Assembly (NCBI GenBank): GCA_907163375.1
Contig: CAJQUW010011313.1
Span: 196,501 to 260,500 of the forward strand
DNA from: Prostheceraeus crozeri
Taxonomy: Eukaryota; Platyhelminthes; Polycladida; Euryleptidae
Reading direction: 5' to 3'
Length of the DNA stretch: 64,000 nucleotides
Part shown: positions 1 to 13,000 of the stretch, piece by piece
How positions within the stretch are numbered: position 1 is the stretch's first letter
Layout: each line of letters opens with the position of its first letter
Position numbers and translations under genes: made by a program
The notes under the pieces: model-generated
Told to the model about the DNA's origin: nothing
Databases searched by the model: none
What the model saw: the letters and a program-made list of their open reading frames with translations, nothing else

Positions 1-16
1 GTGCCACGGAGACCAC
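1..16 (-). repeat. tRNA-derived SINE, head end only (cut by the window edge)
   Basis: GTGCCACGGAGACCAC is the exact reverse complement of the 5' end shared by the full copies at 18605, 35821, 46881 and 57187. Confidence 0.7.
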
Positions 17-784
17 AATGCAATAATTACAGAAATTACATGGAGAAATGCAGCTGTAATTGCTTTTTGTCAGTATCCTCATAAGTCATAAGTTGTTTAT
101 TGCCAAAAAAGTTTTGGACAAACATGAACGAGATAAACATGACGATACAACATATCAACATATAAAAAGGTGAAATTCTCACATCAACAGGAAGGCAGGG
201 TGGCGAATAGAAGATCTCATTATCTGAACATTTTCAGAGATTTGTTAGAATATAACTGCATCTTTGCACGATGCACAATTATTGTCGAATCAGTGTTCAT
301 CATCGGAAGTACAAGTTTTTCAATTATATGAGTATGTACAATCTAACTTAACTGTCTGGTCCTAAAAGTCTTACCAATGATTAAGTATTATTATTATTAA
401 GATGGGGTGAACCGAACAGGGTGCATCAATAGAGATCAAAATCATAAAAAAAACAAGTGTAAAAAGACAAAGTGTAAATTTTAAGAGTATAAAAATGTCT
501 CACCTGTAATGATAGAATTATGAATCCATGAATATGATTATTCTACATCAATGTTGAACAGTTAATTGACTGAGAGCGAAAAATGCATGCTTTCAATAAA
601 CAATTTGGTGAATTTTTGTTGCAACTTAAGATTTTTTCAAATTATGGTTCCTGCTTCCAGTGTATGAAAAGTATCGTCACTTAACTTAGATTTTGGCGTT
701 GCTGTGATAGACATCTTGTTCTGAGACTTGACCATGAATAACCAAAATCCTGTTTTAATAATTCACGCTTTTACGTCGTTTCAG
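1..784. other. 5' flank of WASHC5
   Basis: The first 16 bases are the reverse complement of the head of the main SINE family of this window (GTGGTCTCCGTGGCAC), so a minus-strand SINE ends at the left edge. The rest is AT-rich with no gene recognised. The WASHC5 promoter and any 5' untranslated exon should lie here or further left, but I see no convincing TATA box or initiator. Confidence 0.5.
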
Positions 785-1009
785 ATGAAGGATTTTCTGG
801 CTGATGATAATCAGTGTGGCCAAGCCATTCTGCGTCTGGTTGCTCGAGGCAATTCTATTATTGCAGAGCTGCTGCGTCTTGCAGATTTCATTCCACCAGT
901 CTTCAAAATGGAAAATAGGAACGAAAATATGAAATACGGGGAACTCTTAAGTGATTTTACATATTTCTCTCAACAGGAAAATTTTGAACATAAGCTGGAA
1001 AATCGAATG
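785..1009 (+). CDS. WASHC5: WASHC5 coding exon 1 (start codon)
   Basis: This exon has 75 codons, from the ATG at 785 ([18 protein letters not shown]) to ...HKLENRM, followed by the donor GTAAGT at 1010. Human strumpellin begins MLDFLAENNLCGQAILR, so homology starts exactly at 785. An in-frame ATG at 734 would add 17 residues with no homology, and an in-frame stop sits at 722-724. The bases just before 785 (TTTCAG) look like a splice acceptor, so the first mRNA exon may lie upstream or a spliced leader may be added here. The exon ends in phase 0. Confidence 0.93.
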
Positions 1010-4000
1010 GTAAGTTCCCAAATTAAACTACGTGTAAATGTTGAAAAAGCGAAAATCTCTCCTAGTTTCTCAGTTGAAACTTTTTCCTGCAAAGAAATTC
1101 GTGTATAAGTTGGATCCAAGATGTTTTATGATGGGCCCTATGTATATTATATTGTTATGTAACTGATATTTTACATGACATATGATCAGATATAGGATTA
1201 CCGGGAAGTTTTGACAAATTAATAAAACAAGCAAAGCAAACCATTTGAAATGGCTCTTTTTGCGTCCATGAAAATGGAGCATCGCTGATAATCGTCACCT
1301 AAATGTTGAAAATGGTCACCACTAATATTGACGCTTTTTTCCCACCGATCAAGTTCGAAAGCTTTTGAATAAAATTGTTGGTCTTTGTCATTAAATCATT
1401 CGTAGCTTGTGCGTACTTCATTTGATGTCTTGATCGTCATGTGTTAAATGACGTTCCAGATTGTTAATTGAATGACCTTTTCTATTGATGAAAAACGTGT
1501 GAACAATTTGAGCTACAGATTTAAGTCTGAAAGTTCATTTTAGCATCCGTGGGAATTGTTAAAGTCACAAATTTCAAATGGCATGTCTTTCTTTTTTTCA
1601 TGCTTTCAAACGAATTCATGCTTTCTCATCGGTTTATTTAAGGGTTGCTTTGTGTTCACTTGTCGAAAGAACGTTAGCTTTGATGTTAATGTGATGAGTA
1701 CATATCAAAGTTCGCATGTGGAGTATTTAGAGAAAGGTGTGTCTAATGAAACGTGATTTAGTGTACTTTGTTCCAACTGTTTTGACGACACAGAGATACA
1801 CCCTGTAAGGGCTTGTTGCTGGATTTCTTTTATTAGCGAAAATTTTAATAGCGAACGTGTCTTGATGATGAGTTACCTCCCTACCTATTTCAATTTTTTG
1901 CGATTGTCTAATTATCTATTTTTGAAAGTCTTATGAAAATGCAGTGAGAAAATTGTAGTTAATGGGATTACTGTTGTTAATTAATTCCCTAGAAAAAAGA
2001 TGTTTGCAAGGGTGTAGACTATTTTAATGACTGAAACATGTATTTTCTGAGATCGCTTTTGCAGTTAGTCGTGTTAAGAACTCAATAAATTGTCGAAGGA
2101 GTATAATAGTTCGGAATTATTCCTAAGCAAGCAACAGTGTAGAATGTAGTGTTTTGATATAAACCATGCACCCGAATTAGTCAATAAATAAATGCTTTCT
2201 TGTTATAAGAGGCGCTTTATTTCGTGGCTAGTATCAACGGACGCAAAATGAGCTATGAATGGCTAGGATAAAAAGCTGGAGAATTAATAATGTCAAGTGT
2301 TGGAAGTCAGAGAGATTGGAGTCTGCCATCTGTTGAGTAAAATTTGTGGGCAAACTGATTTGATTTCCTGGAAACGCAAATTTGCCACTTCTGTATAGGT
2401 TATCAAGTGTAACCATGTTGATCTCAATTCAACAGAGTCATCACTTTAACCCAGAACGTCAAATTAATTAATGGGAAATCAGATGCATCTCAAATATATT
2501 GAAAGTTTCCATTCTTCAAATTCAAAAGCTGAAGGTTTCTACGCAAATGACATTAATTATGAAATGACGTTGCTGTCAATGATTGATGATCAGATAATCC
2601 TGAAGAAGGACGATTTGAATTCAATACATCGACCTGTGTAGCAGAATGTCAGCAATGGATTCTATGAAAGTAGTGGCATTGAAAATGATCAATCTCGTGT
2701 TTGTGATGGAAACATGTGTCTACGATATCGAAGTTTCTCCGTGGGGGTATTCGACATCCAGAACTTGCTGGTAACTTTTTCAAGCACAGTTCCGAAATTC
2801 CGAATCACAATTAACGCGAGAATCTGTTGAATATTGATCTTATGTGTAAATCCAATAGGATGTTGGAATGGAGGTTGCTCTTACTATTGCACACAAAACC
2901 CTATGTTTCAGCCAGCGCTCACTCAGATATTAAAACGTATATAAAGACGTTATATTTTCTCTCCATATTTTTTATGTTTTCACTTTCATCTTTTCAATAT
3001 TTGAAAAAGCACTCCCTGAAATATATGAGAACTGCATTTTCTCTTAAAATTGCTCAAAGGAAGGAAGATCTTACGAGACTGGTTAGTCAAAGTATTTCGT
3101 TATCTTCATTTGTGTCATATGCGCTTTTCCACTTTCAGACGTATTGTACGACTTCAAATGCAACATTTATATCTGTACTCGTATATTTCATTATTAATGT
3201 CCACAGTTTTGTCATAACATTCCTTCTACAGATTACAGAGATCTACAACTTTGGATTTGCTTTACGGTGCTATCACAACTTATGTCTTATGTTCCATGAT
3301 ATCTTCAGTCGCTAATCTTATCTAATAATATCTCCAGTCCCTAATATCATACTTCATTTTTACTCGTGTTATTTTCACAAAAATATATTACTGTTTCCAA
3401 TTTCATCTCAGTGTCAACTTTATTTATCTCAGTCTTCGACAAATTGGTTTCCTGTCAAGGCTTCGTTTTTTATATTTTGCGCTGAATAATTTCTTCCTAC
3501 ACAGCTATTTCGACCAAAGATTTACATGCATATTGCTCATAACAGTTTAAACCAACACTCTGGTTAAGACAGAACTGGATGGGTAGTAGACTACGTTATT
3601 GTTGATTATTTCGTCTTTCCTGATTTCTCTCCTAACAATCAACGATGCAACACTACCGGTGAGCCATGGCTTTCAGGATTCTCATTTCTCAGTGTCAATA
3701 CTTCCACTGTCAATAAAACGATCTTTCTAAATATCATCATAATGTGTCATCCTATCGTCATTTTTCACCTTATATCCTCTCTGAATGTTTGTCAACTTTC
3801 TGTGATAGTTCCTGTCAACTGTGGTCTCATCTTTATTGTCTTTTAATATCATAACTTCCTTCTTCTTTGACGTTTAGTCTCGGTTCAGTTTCCTGTAAAA
3901 AAACTTATTCCATATGGTGCAGCAGTGGAGTAAATATGTTCAATTTTGCGTCATTAGCATGATCACAAAATATTGCATAAAATTGTGAAAATGAGTTGGT

Positions 4001-7000
4001 AAAGTCTTATTGGTCCTACTCAAACATATCTACTCATACATATTCTTCGTGTTGTGAAATCATCTACATCATTTTTGATGAATCTGTGCATAAGATAAAT
4101 TAGATGAATTTGAACGGAGTCTTCACTGACATTGTTATATGATACCTGTTACTTTTGCTAAGAGGAGGGAAGCCCAAAACGATAGATATAATATTTTTTT
4201 TCATTTGGCGAGGCCTTTCAGTTGCTACAGACAGCCATCTTCAGGCGAACTTTCGCAAGTCATGCACGGAATGAATAATACTCAAGAGGGCTAACAAAAT
4301 AAAATAACGCAACACGGAATCTATGCGTACACAATTAGCATTCTCTCGCAAAAAGAGCGATTAAGACAATACTGATGAAACTAATGTAAGTAGTAAGAAA
4401 GAATGTCGAAATGAAAGAAAGTCAAAAAAGTTCCAGTGGCTACTCACTGACTGTGTTTCACGCTGGTGTAAGACTGAACTTTTCGTGTCCACAATGCTTC
4501 CTTTACAATGCGCTTTCGCCACTGAGAGTCCTCCAAAATTTCTATGGAATCCACGTTGATAAAATGGTCGCCTCAAAGGAATGACAAGTTTCGGTCTCTT
4601 CCCTTCTACTACTATTTCGAACACTTTCCTGACCCACTCAGTCTGGTCTCTACGCCACACGTGCCCGAACCAACGCAAACGCCCTTCATTCATGACTTCA
4701 GAGATCGAGGGAAGTCCCATTGCTTGTCTAAGTTCTCCGTTTATACCTTCTGTCGGCCAGCTTTACATCCGACATCCACCTCACCATTCTCATCTCGGCT
4801 CTCTGGAGTAAGCTGTCATGTTCCGCACGCAAAGCCCACGCCTCACACCCGTGCGTCATGCTGTCTGAAGCAGGTGGCATAAACTTACCCTTTTAATTCT
4901 AGTGACGGGGCCTTAGATGTCATGAATGCCGCCAACTCAGGAATTTTGCTCCAACCACACCGTATGCGTGCCGTAACTGCAAAATCCACACCCGCGTTCG
5001 AATCAATGACATCTCACAGGTAGCAGTGCTTAGCTGTTTCCAAGATGTTGCCATCAGTGTTGATTCTGGGGTGGGAAATGACCTGATCTTCGATGAGGGC
5101 CACTGTCTGATTCTGCGGGTTGAGACATCGCGAACACTTGAAGCTAGAGGCTGCGTTTGTTAGACTACCTCGTATTTTAGAACGTCTGTAGGTCCACGTC
5201 TTGCACAATATGCACCTTGCAAGTTCTGTTGTAGGAATCTTATCATCCTATTTCTTCTTATAGCAGCCACTGCTACTATTCTAAAAAACTTTAAGTTCTA
5301 CTTTTAATTAATTTATTAATCTATTTTTTTACTTTGACTATTGATCTCTGTTTTATGTGTTTTGAATCGAAACTCAAAAATCTAGCATTACTAAAATTAT
5401 AGAAATCAAATTTTTCTGGCTCAGTTCGAACCCGGAGATGTTTTGTGAAGCCGACTTGACCCAAGATTTGGGTTGTGCTGTGTTCGGGTTGGTGCATCTC
5501 TCATGGAAGACTCCTTAACGCAAGCGCTATCTCATCAAATTGAAACGAAACTGAAAATTCATTAACCAAAATGTGAAGATTGGCACAATGTCCGATGTCA
5601 TTCATAGCATTGTAAGCAGAATCTTCTATACTTCGTAGAACAAAAGTTGGTCTCTTTCGAAAAGAATTGTTTTAATCATTACTGGTAGACAATTTGATAT
5701 TGACTATCCTCTGTTTTGTTTGCTGCCATGGAACCAATTCAAAACAGATAATCACAGTCTCCTTCATGTAATATGCACAGTATGAAATGTGTGAACGGTA
5801 TCGATATTCTTTTTGAGTTCCTTGTTATCTCCCTTATGTATCATTACAAAATAATTAATACATTTTTCCTTGCACGCTATCATTGTATTTTCAGGATTTA
5901 CAAGATCGCGATGAAGAGTTTCGAGAGAATAACCTGTCCATTTTACAACGGTTCTATTCAGCTTTTGAAAGTGTTCACAAATACATCACCGACTTGAATC
6001 AGTTTCTGGTGGATTTAGAAGATATGATTTACATTCACCACAGTCTCGTATCGATTCTAATGAATGATGACGGGAAACAGCTACTGGTAAGAATTTAATG
6101 AATTCGATTACAGATGGACAGCTTTTTATTCGATTGGCAGTTTGATGAGGGCGGCTCAGGGTATTCAAATTCTCCGTAAATTCCGAAAATTGACCAGAAA
6201 TCAGATTTGAATTCTATGAGTTTTGTGAGGGCACTCCTTGGACGTTCCTCTCTTCGTCCAATATGTAATGAAGCCGAAAGAAGACGTAGCCAGCGGAATC
6301 TATTGTTGATCTATTTACTTCTTGTTGATGAGCCTGTGTCTCTTTATTGTCTCTTTTTTGCTTTATCAAATGCAAGTAGACCTACATTTTTTTGTTTTAC
6401 AGACAAGTGAACTTATATTGTAACCTGCCGTTTTTCCTAGTGAGCGCAATCCTAAATCTTCTTCAGGACTACTGAAAGTTATTTTCTATATTTGTAATTA
6501 ATTTTGTATTGTTTTTCCTCAAATAACTTTTTCTGCGTACGTCATTGGACGTGAGCTACATCGGGTTTTGTAATTAACAAAAATGCAATGGAAAGGTGAG
6601 GACATTTTAGCAACGCAATCACATAATTCCTTGGCAGTCTTAGACGCTGTGTTTCTCTCTATATGCGGTGTATTCGAGAATGTGGTTCTATGTGATTAAA
6701 TTTCTCAAAATGCTTGTGTTTGCCGGCTTGCCAAATCTGAATATGGAAGATTCGGCCCCAGAGCCATTTCAAATATGAATATGTTTAGCTTTACAGACAG
6801 GGGTGCATGAACATGATAGGAAATGACCTGTAGACATTCCATGTAAAAAATATGACTCTGGGCGTTAAACTTTTCGCTTTATCAGAGAAAACATAGAAAA
6901 TTCAATTTTGTCAAAAATGTCAATCTGCGTCCCACTGAATTTACATGTGTTTTTTCTTTGATTGTGTCTGACAAGAAGAGTAACCAGATAAAACTCGCCT

Positions 7001-10000
7001 GGCGCACAGATTCGTAGTATGCATGGGATGTGCATCATTCTGTGGAAGTTTGATTTTCGGCCTCGTTCCCTGCAGAAACTCGCTGTGGCTGCCGGACAAT
7101 GTATTCTAACTTAGCTAACTGTTTCTACTAGGCTCCGGTTCTTAAGAAACAGTCCAACATTGAAAGTGAAGATGCAAGACATCTGCGGCGTAAACTGCAC
7201 TTGCTTTAGGTTCGAAGAGTCATTTTGATTTCTATTTCGGATGCATGAATTCATCTGTCAATCATTCATGGAGAGCATCGTCAACTTGTCAGATCGATTC
7301 GAGTATTTAGCGGATTGATGACTTCAAAAGATTATTTCATATCGCTGAATAATCACTTCAACCACATCAATTGATCTCTTCGAGTGTATTATCAAATCAG
7401 AATGTCGAATCTGTTGAGTTTTACATCAAAGTAATGAAAAAGTCGAATATGAAATTGACGGATCATTAATCGTATTCTATCGAGGAAGCTTTCGATGTCT
7501 GTCTTGTGTCTTTCTCATTGTTCTTTGATTGACATCGCATGATAAGTTCTTCTCGGCTTTTAATGCGTCCTTTTTATAAATTTCCTTTTCATAAATTATG
7601 ACGTCAAATTTGCCGTGTTGTAATGAAACTGAGCGTGATGATGATCATTATCGTCCGTAATAGAAAAAATTTGTACCTTAAGGCATTGCTGTTTACCTGT
7701 CGTTCGTAAAACTCAAATTCTGATAGTTTTCGACAAGGACTTCTGCTTCTCTTTTGAATTGATAAATCTGCACGATAAGATGACAATGGAGGCACATTTA
7801 TGTTAGGAAACTGATCAATTTTGAGATTGAAGTTATCATTGTCACTAATTGCTGATTTCCTAAATGCTAATTATCTTGATGATGTCGTCTTGCCCTCTGT
7901 CTGCTTCTTGCAGCGCGATGTACTCATTCTCTTTTTATTCACCTGCTGTAGGTGGCATTTCTCTCTTAGATGTCTCTTTACTAAGATGGAAAATATTTTT
8001 GTATTGCTTCATAAAATCTGGACGAAAGATGGGCTTGTCTTTATACTTTCGAAAAGCACTGACTTTTCTAGTGCTGGAATTATTAACTGTTCTTCGAAGT
8101 CTGTGGCACTTTCCTTTTCGTTTAGTAGCAAAAAAAATAATTTCAGAAATTGCCAAAGTTGCACGGAATATCATGTATACAATTAGTCATTCCTTCCTTA
8201 TTTTTACCTAGGAAATGTAATATTATCTTGTAGGCTGGGATGTCATAGGTCACTGGTGGTCAATCAACCAGTTATTGAAATATAACCAAAAGATGTGGAA
8301 CATCGACGCTCGAAACATGCCTAGCGGAGCTTAGAAGACGACGGACGTTGAAGGAATAAGTGAGTGGTGTAAATGTTGTGAAGTCTCAAAAACACCAAAT
8401 AGTTCAAGAAAGCCCCTACCCCAGTTTTTGTCAAAATTGCCAAGTAAAGAATCACAAGTTATAAGACATAGAAGGGGCTGAGAAAGTGTCCCGATCATTC
8501 GATGGTTAGAAATGTCTATTTGCATAGTTTACGTATATGTGATCCATTTCTTTCTACTTTTTTCAAACATGGAGTCTTTCTCAATGAGTGAGGATGTAGG
8601 CCTCGAGATCGTTTTCGGTATTTCGGTAGCTCGGGATTCAGCAACAAATAATGTCTAACAATTGATTGTCATTTCAGGTTGTTTTATTGGTTCTGTAGTA
8701 GTTTTCATGTGCGTCTTGTTTTTTTAAATTGATTTCATCTTGCATATCGCATCTTTGATCATCTTTAGAATAGTCGCTACGCAGGTTTACCATCCCCGTG
8801 CAAATTGTTCCGTGGTTCCCTAAGTCGACCATAAACACCTTGCTGACAAGCGTTGGTTCGATTGCTTATTGAATACTCTAGTTTCGTTGCTTCTATTTTA
8901 GTTCTGGACAGCAGTATTTGTATAAATTTGCTATCATAATGCTCTTCGTAGTGAAAATGCTGCATGCCGCATTGTTGATTTTCCTGTGTACTTCAAGTGC
9001 TTGAATCGGGACATACATTTATGGATTATAAGTTTGGTACAAAACGTCCTCAAGGATGTCAATATTGACGTCACGACATTGACGTTATCAACATGACTAT
9101 CACAATTATCTTATAATTTTGTTTGCTTTTCTTGTTTTGCAAAGTGATAAACAGGAAATAGGTGAACTTCTTGTTTTCTAACATGTAATTATTGAATGAT
9201 TCTGTTTACGTGTCGACGTTAAGAGCATTACCTTTGCCATTAGATTCTGAGATGAACTGTTGAAACATTATAAGAGTTTCCGGCAGAGTGCATGGATTAA
9301 TTCAAGCCGTGAAATTAATCATTAAGAAGGATTGCTATTGAACCTCTGCATTATTTGTTCACATATTCCGCATCTTATATGAATAATGGATTAAGCCTTC
9401 CTATTCATTAAATCTCATTTCCTATGTATCACTGATAGATGAACTCATGTATTTGTTCGTTGTTTTACAAACAAAGAAGTGCTAATATCAGCTGTCTGCA
9501 TGACGTAATTCAAATGCTAGTTAGCCATCGATGGAATGTAAAAATTTAAACTTCTGCAGCCTTGCTGTCGTGTCATTCGAGCAAGTGATTTGATAATTGC
9601 AATAACCTTCAAATCTAGCATTTTGCCTTCGAGCGCAAAATCTCGAATACATTCCAGGCCGATTATGACCATCATGTCATCATTTCCATCATTCAATCTG
9701 TTTAGTCCTTGATGACGTGATCTGAGTGAGCAGATCAACCGACCAATGAGAGGCATAAATAGACTAAAAATCAAAACAGAAGAATAATTTGGAGTTGTGA
9801 ATGTGATTTTAACTGCTTGATCAATAGACATGTTTGAATTTGAAGATTCTGTGAATCGTACAGTAATGGAGAAAATGGCGTATGAATCGTCAGTTTTCAA
9901 TTTGTTTTCATCATAAATTAATTTCTTTCACATAAAGAATTTGGAGCATTTTTAATTACTTTTTAAAAGTAAATCAAGTTTGCAGACAAATGCCACGTTC

Positions 10001-13000
10001 AGTTCAATAGTTTTAATGTCTCAAGGTTTTTTAATTGGTCGAGATTTATTCGCCACAATTTTCAAGCTTTTATATTCATCATCATCAGCCACTGAATTCA
10101 CTTTGACACATTCTTGAGAATGCACTTTTACGACACGTTTATTTACAAGAAATAATTGAACGAAGTAGAAAAGGAAAATAGCTCCTCAGAGCGTCAATTT
10201 TCGCTCATTGATAAACATGTCCTTCTGGTCGATTCAATATTTGATGAACATTGATTCAGTCACGTGTGTCTTAGGTTCGTAGAAGAGTTCTGAAGCATGA
10301 TGGACGGACACGTATAAATTTATCTGATTCTGGTCTGCCTTCCATGTGTACCGTACAAGTTCATCATTAGCCTGAATGTACAATGTACAATGAATAACAA
10401 ATGTACAAGCAAACCTAGGAACTGAATTATAATACAGTCTCTAACTTACAAGCATATTTTGTGTAAATCATAGCGCTGAGCTTGTTAGGCTTGAGCCTTT
10501 TTCGAAGCGTTGATAAGAGAATCCCCGCCTCGCTGAATAGTCTTTCTACAGATGCCGATGACACTGGGGTGGAAAAAAGAATTTTTCCACGCTTTGACAA
10601 AAGTCTCATTTGTGGTCCTTTCTCTTTCCAAAAATCCTTGGTCGGATGTCTGGAGGCCACACGAATGGTCTCAAAAAGCAACATTTCTGTTTCAAGTTGT
10701 TCATGAAGCGAAGTCTTCATGCGCTTTGGGCGTGGAGCAAACAATGTCTCAAACGGATTGCTGGATGTCGAGGGCTCACGTTCCTGGTTATCACTGACTT
10801 TGTCCGTGGGGATATCAGATATATGCATTGAATCAAGCAGCTGATTCAAATAGTTCACAACACTCGATTTGAATCCTGGCATCTCCTGCTCCCATTCATT
10901 CATGAACACCTGTAATTCTCGGGTCTTTTTGCTGGAATATCTAAGAGTTTTCACCATATCCAAAGCCGTGTTGCAGACATCAATGCCTGACAAATAACAA
11001 GCCGCTTTTGCAAATGATGAACCACAATATGGCCACAGCTTCTTTCTCATCTGGTTTCGTAGAAGGCAGCAAGTCTCCCGAGCGATGGGAGGCACTTCTT
11101 CACTAATCTGCATTTGGAACAAGTGAATATCCAAAGTAAGATAGTTCAGGTAAGATAGATGAGAAGTTGGCTCATCAACCTCAACTCTGTCAAAGAAGCA
11201 CTTGACGGCATCCATAATATCCAAGAGATTTCAGTGAAGGTAAAGGTGGCAAATTGTCAGATACATGACAGTCTTCTTCTGACAGAAATACAGTGTAGTT
11301 GTCCACCGCAGATCGAAGTCGAGAATGTTGAAAGCGCCATGGGCGAGTCGTGTTTTTATCAGGAATAGCACGCTTCAGTCGCTTCGCATTTTGGTCGCGT
11401 ACATTATAGAAAGATTCCACAGAAGTCAGATTAGACAGCATGCCACTTAGTAATTCTGGTGGAGACTTCTCGAAAACGTCTTTGACACAAGTCGACAAGG
11501 CATGTTCGGTACAACCAATTCTACCACCGAAGTTCAGCGTCGTTGGATAACGGCCGTCGAACGCTGCGATCATATTCGGTTCGTTGTCACTAACTATAAA
11601 GATGGGTTGAGAGAGCTCACCCTGTTTTTCATCATCCGGTGACTTAATGCATTCTTCGAGAATTTTGAAAGTGAACGAAGCGTCGTGTGGTACATCATCC
11701 AAATCACAAATCTTAAGTGGAAAACTGAACCAACGCCAATCTTATCGAGTCCACAAGCAACAATAGCAAAATAAGAAAGTCGATGTTCATGTCTTCCAGA
11801 CCAAAATTCAATCATGCATGATACACCAGCATCCGGATCGTTGAGACTGTTTCTAAAATGATGTTGCAACTTCGCATGGGATTGCTCTCCCTCAGTCATT
11901 AACCCCGATGAAATGTAAGTTCGTCCGATGGAATAGTCATTGATCTTGTTGTTTCTGTGCGTTACCGAAGAAGCGAAGTTTGCGCAAGAAGATGCAATTT
12001 GAGCCATGGCGTTGATGGACACAGTCGGATGGGCACAAACAAGCTTCACTACATGCTGCTGCCATTGTTCTTTTGCTTCTTTCGGAAGATGAGGCTTGCT
12101 TGTTGATAGAGCACACTGAAAACTTCGGTGAATGATGAGTTGATTGGACGTCGACGTCGCCGGTGCGCAGTTTTTCTCGAGATGGCGCTTTATTGCACTG
12201 ACCCCACTCTGGTTTACCCACTGTCCTCTTGTCTTCTTAAACCAAAGAAACAATTTCTTACAGGCATCATAATAAAGGAAAGGGGCCAACAATGGTTTCT
12301 TGTCGTCTCCTGAGCTCTCGGCAACCGGTGATATGTCCACTTGCACGGCCTTTATCCTCGAATCAAGATTGGCACTACCACTGGTTAATGACTTCGGTGG
12401 TGGAACAAAAGATACACGAGCAGCAGAAATGTGCTGCTGCAGAGTTTTTTGTCTACTTCGAAGAACTTGTTCGAAGACATCGCAGCGACGACCTGCCTCA
12501 GAGTGGGAACTGAAGTTGCAGACGATTACAATTACATCATATAGCTCGGTTCCTCTTCGGTCTGCAGCCTAATGAATCATCGCCAAGCGTCAATCAGGGG
12601 AAAAGAACGTTTTGCGAGCTCACATTCCCTCACTTGAATTGTCAAAAGTTGCGTAAGTGAAATTGATCATGCAGCGCACGGGACACTGACATGGATACTG
12701 ATTCTCCTCCCGTCGGTTGACGATGCGAATTGACAGACAGCCTCAACAGATAATTACATAATCCAGATTCTCTCTCTCTCTCATTCAAGACCGATATTAG
12801 TCTTCTTATAAGATTGATAAGTCAAGAAAAGAATTGTTATGATGATGGTTACCGACCCGTGTTTCGTCACCCTGACAGAATCATGCTTTTTTCAGACAAG
12901 AATACTGTAGACACACCTGTACAATGCACATGTATAAATGTTGTATTTTCACTTCAATCTGTGCGTCATTCATGAGCGGCTTCGCCTAGTCATCCAGTAA

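Noticed and set aside
728-784. Longer N-terminus of WASHC5 starting at 728 or 734
   Set aside because: 728 is TTG; the ATG at 734 adds residues absent from the family, whereas homology begins precisely at the ATG at 785.
2827-3315. 162-codon open frame in intron 1
   Set aside because: Hydrophobic, low-complexity composition, no motif, no splice context or homolog that I recognise; likely chance.
9556-9570. CAGCCTTGCTGTCG as the missing left terminus of the hAT relic
   Set aside because: Only 11 of 14 bases match the right terminus, and the flanking octamers do not match, so chance is likely.
10482-12572. Plus-strand frames across the hAT gene
   Set aside because: They are shadows of the minus-strand transposase, which carries the recognisable motifs.
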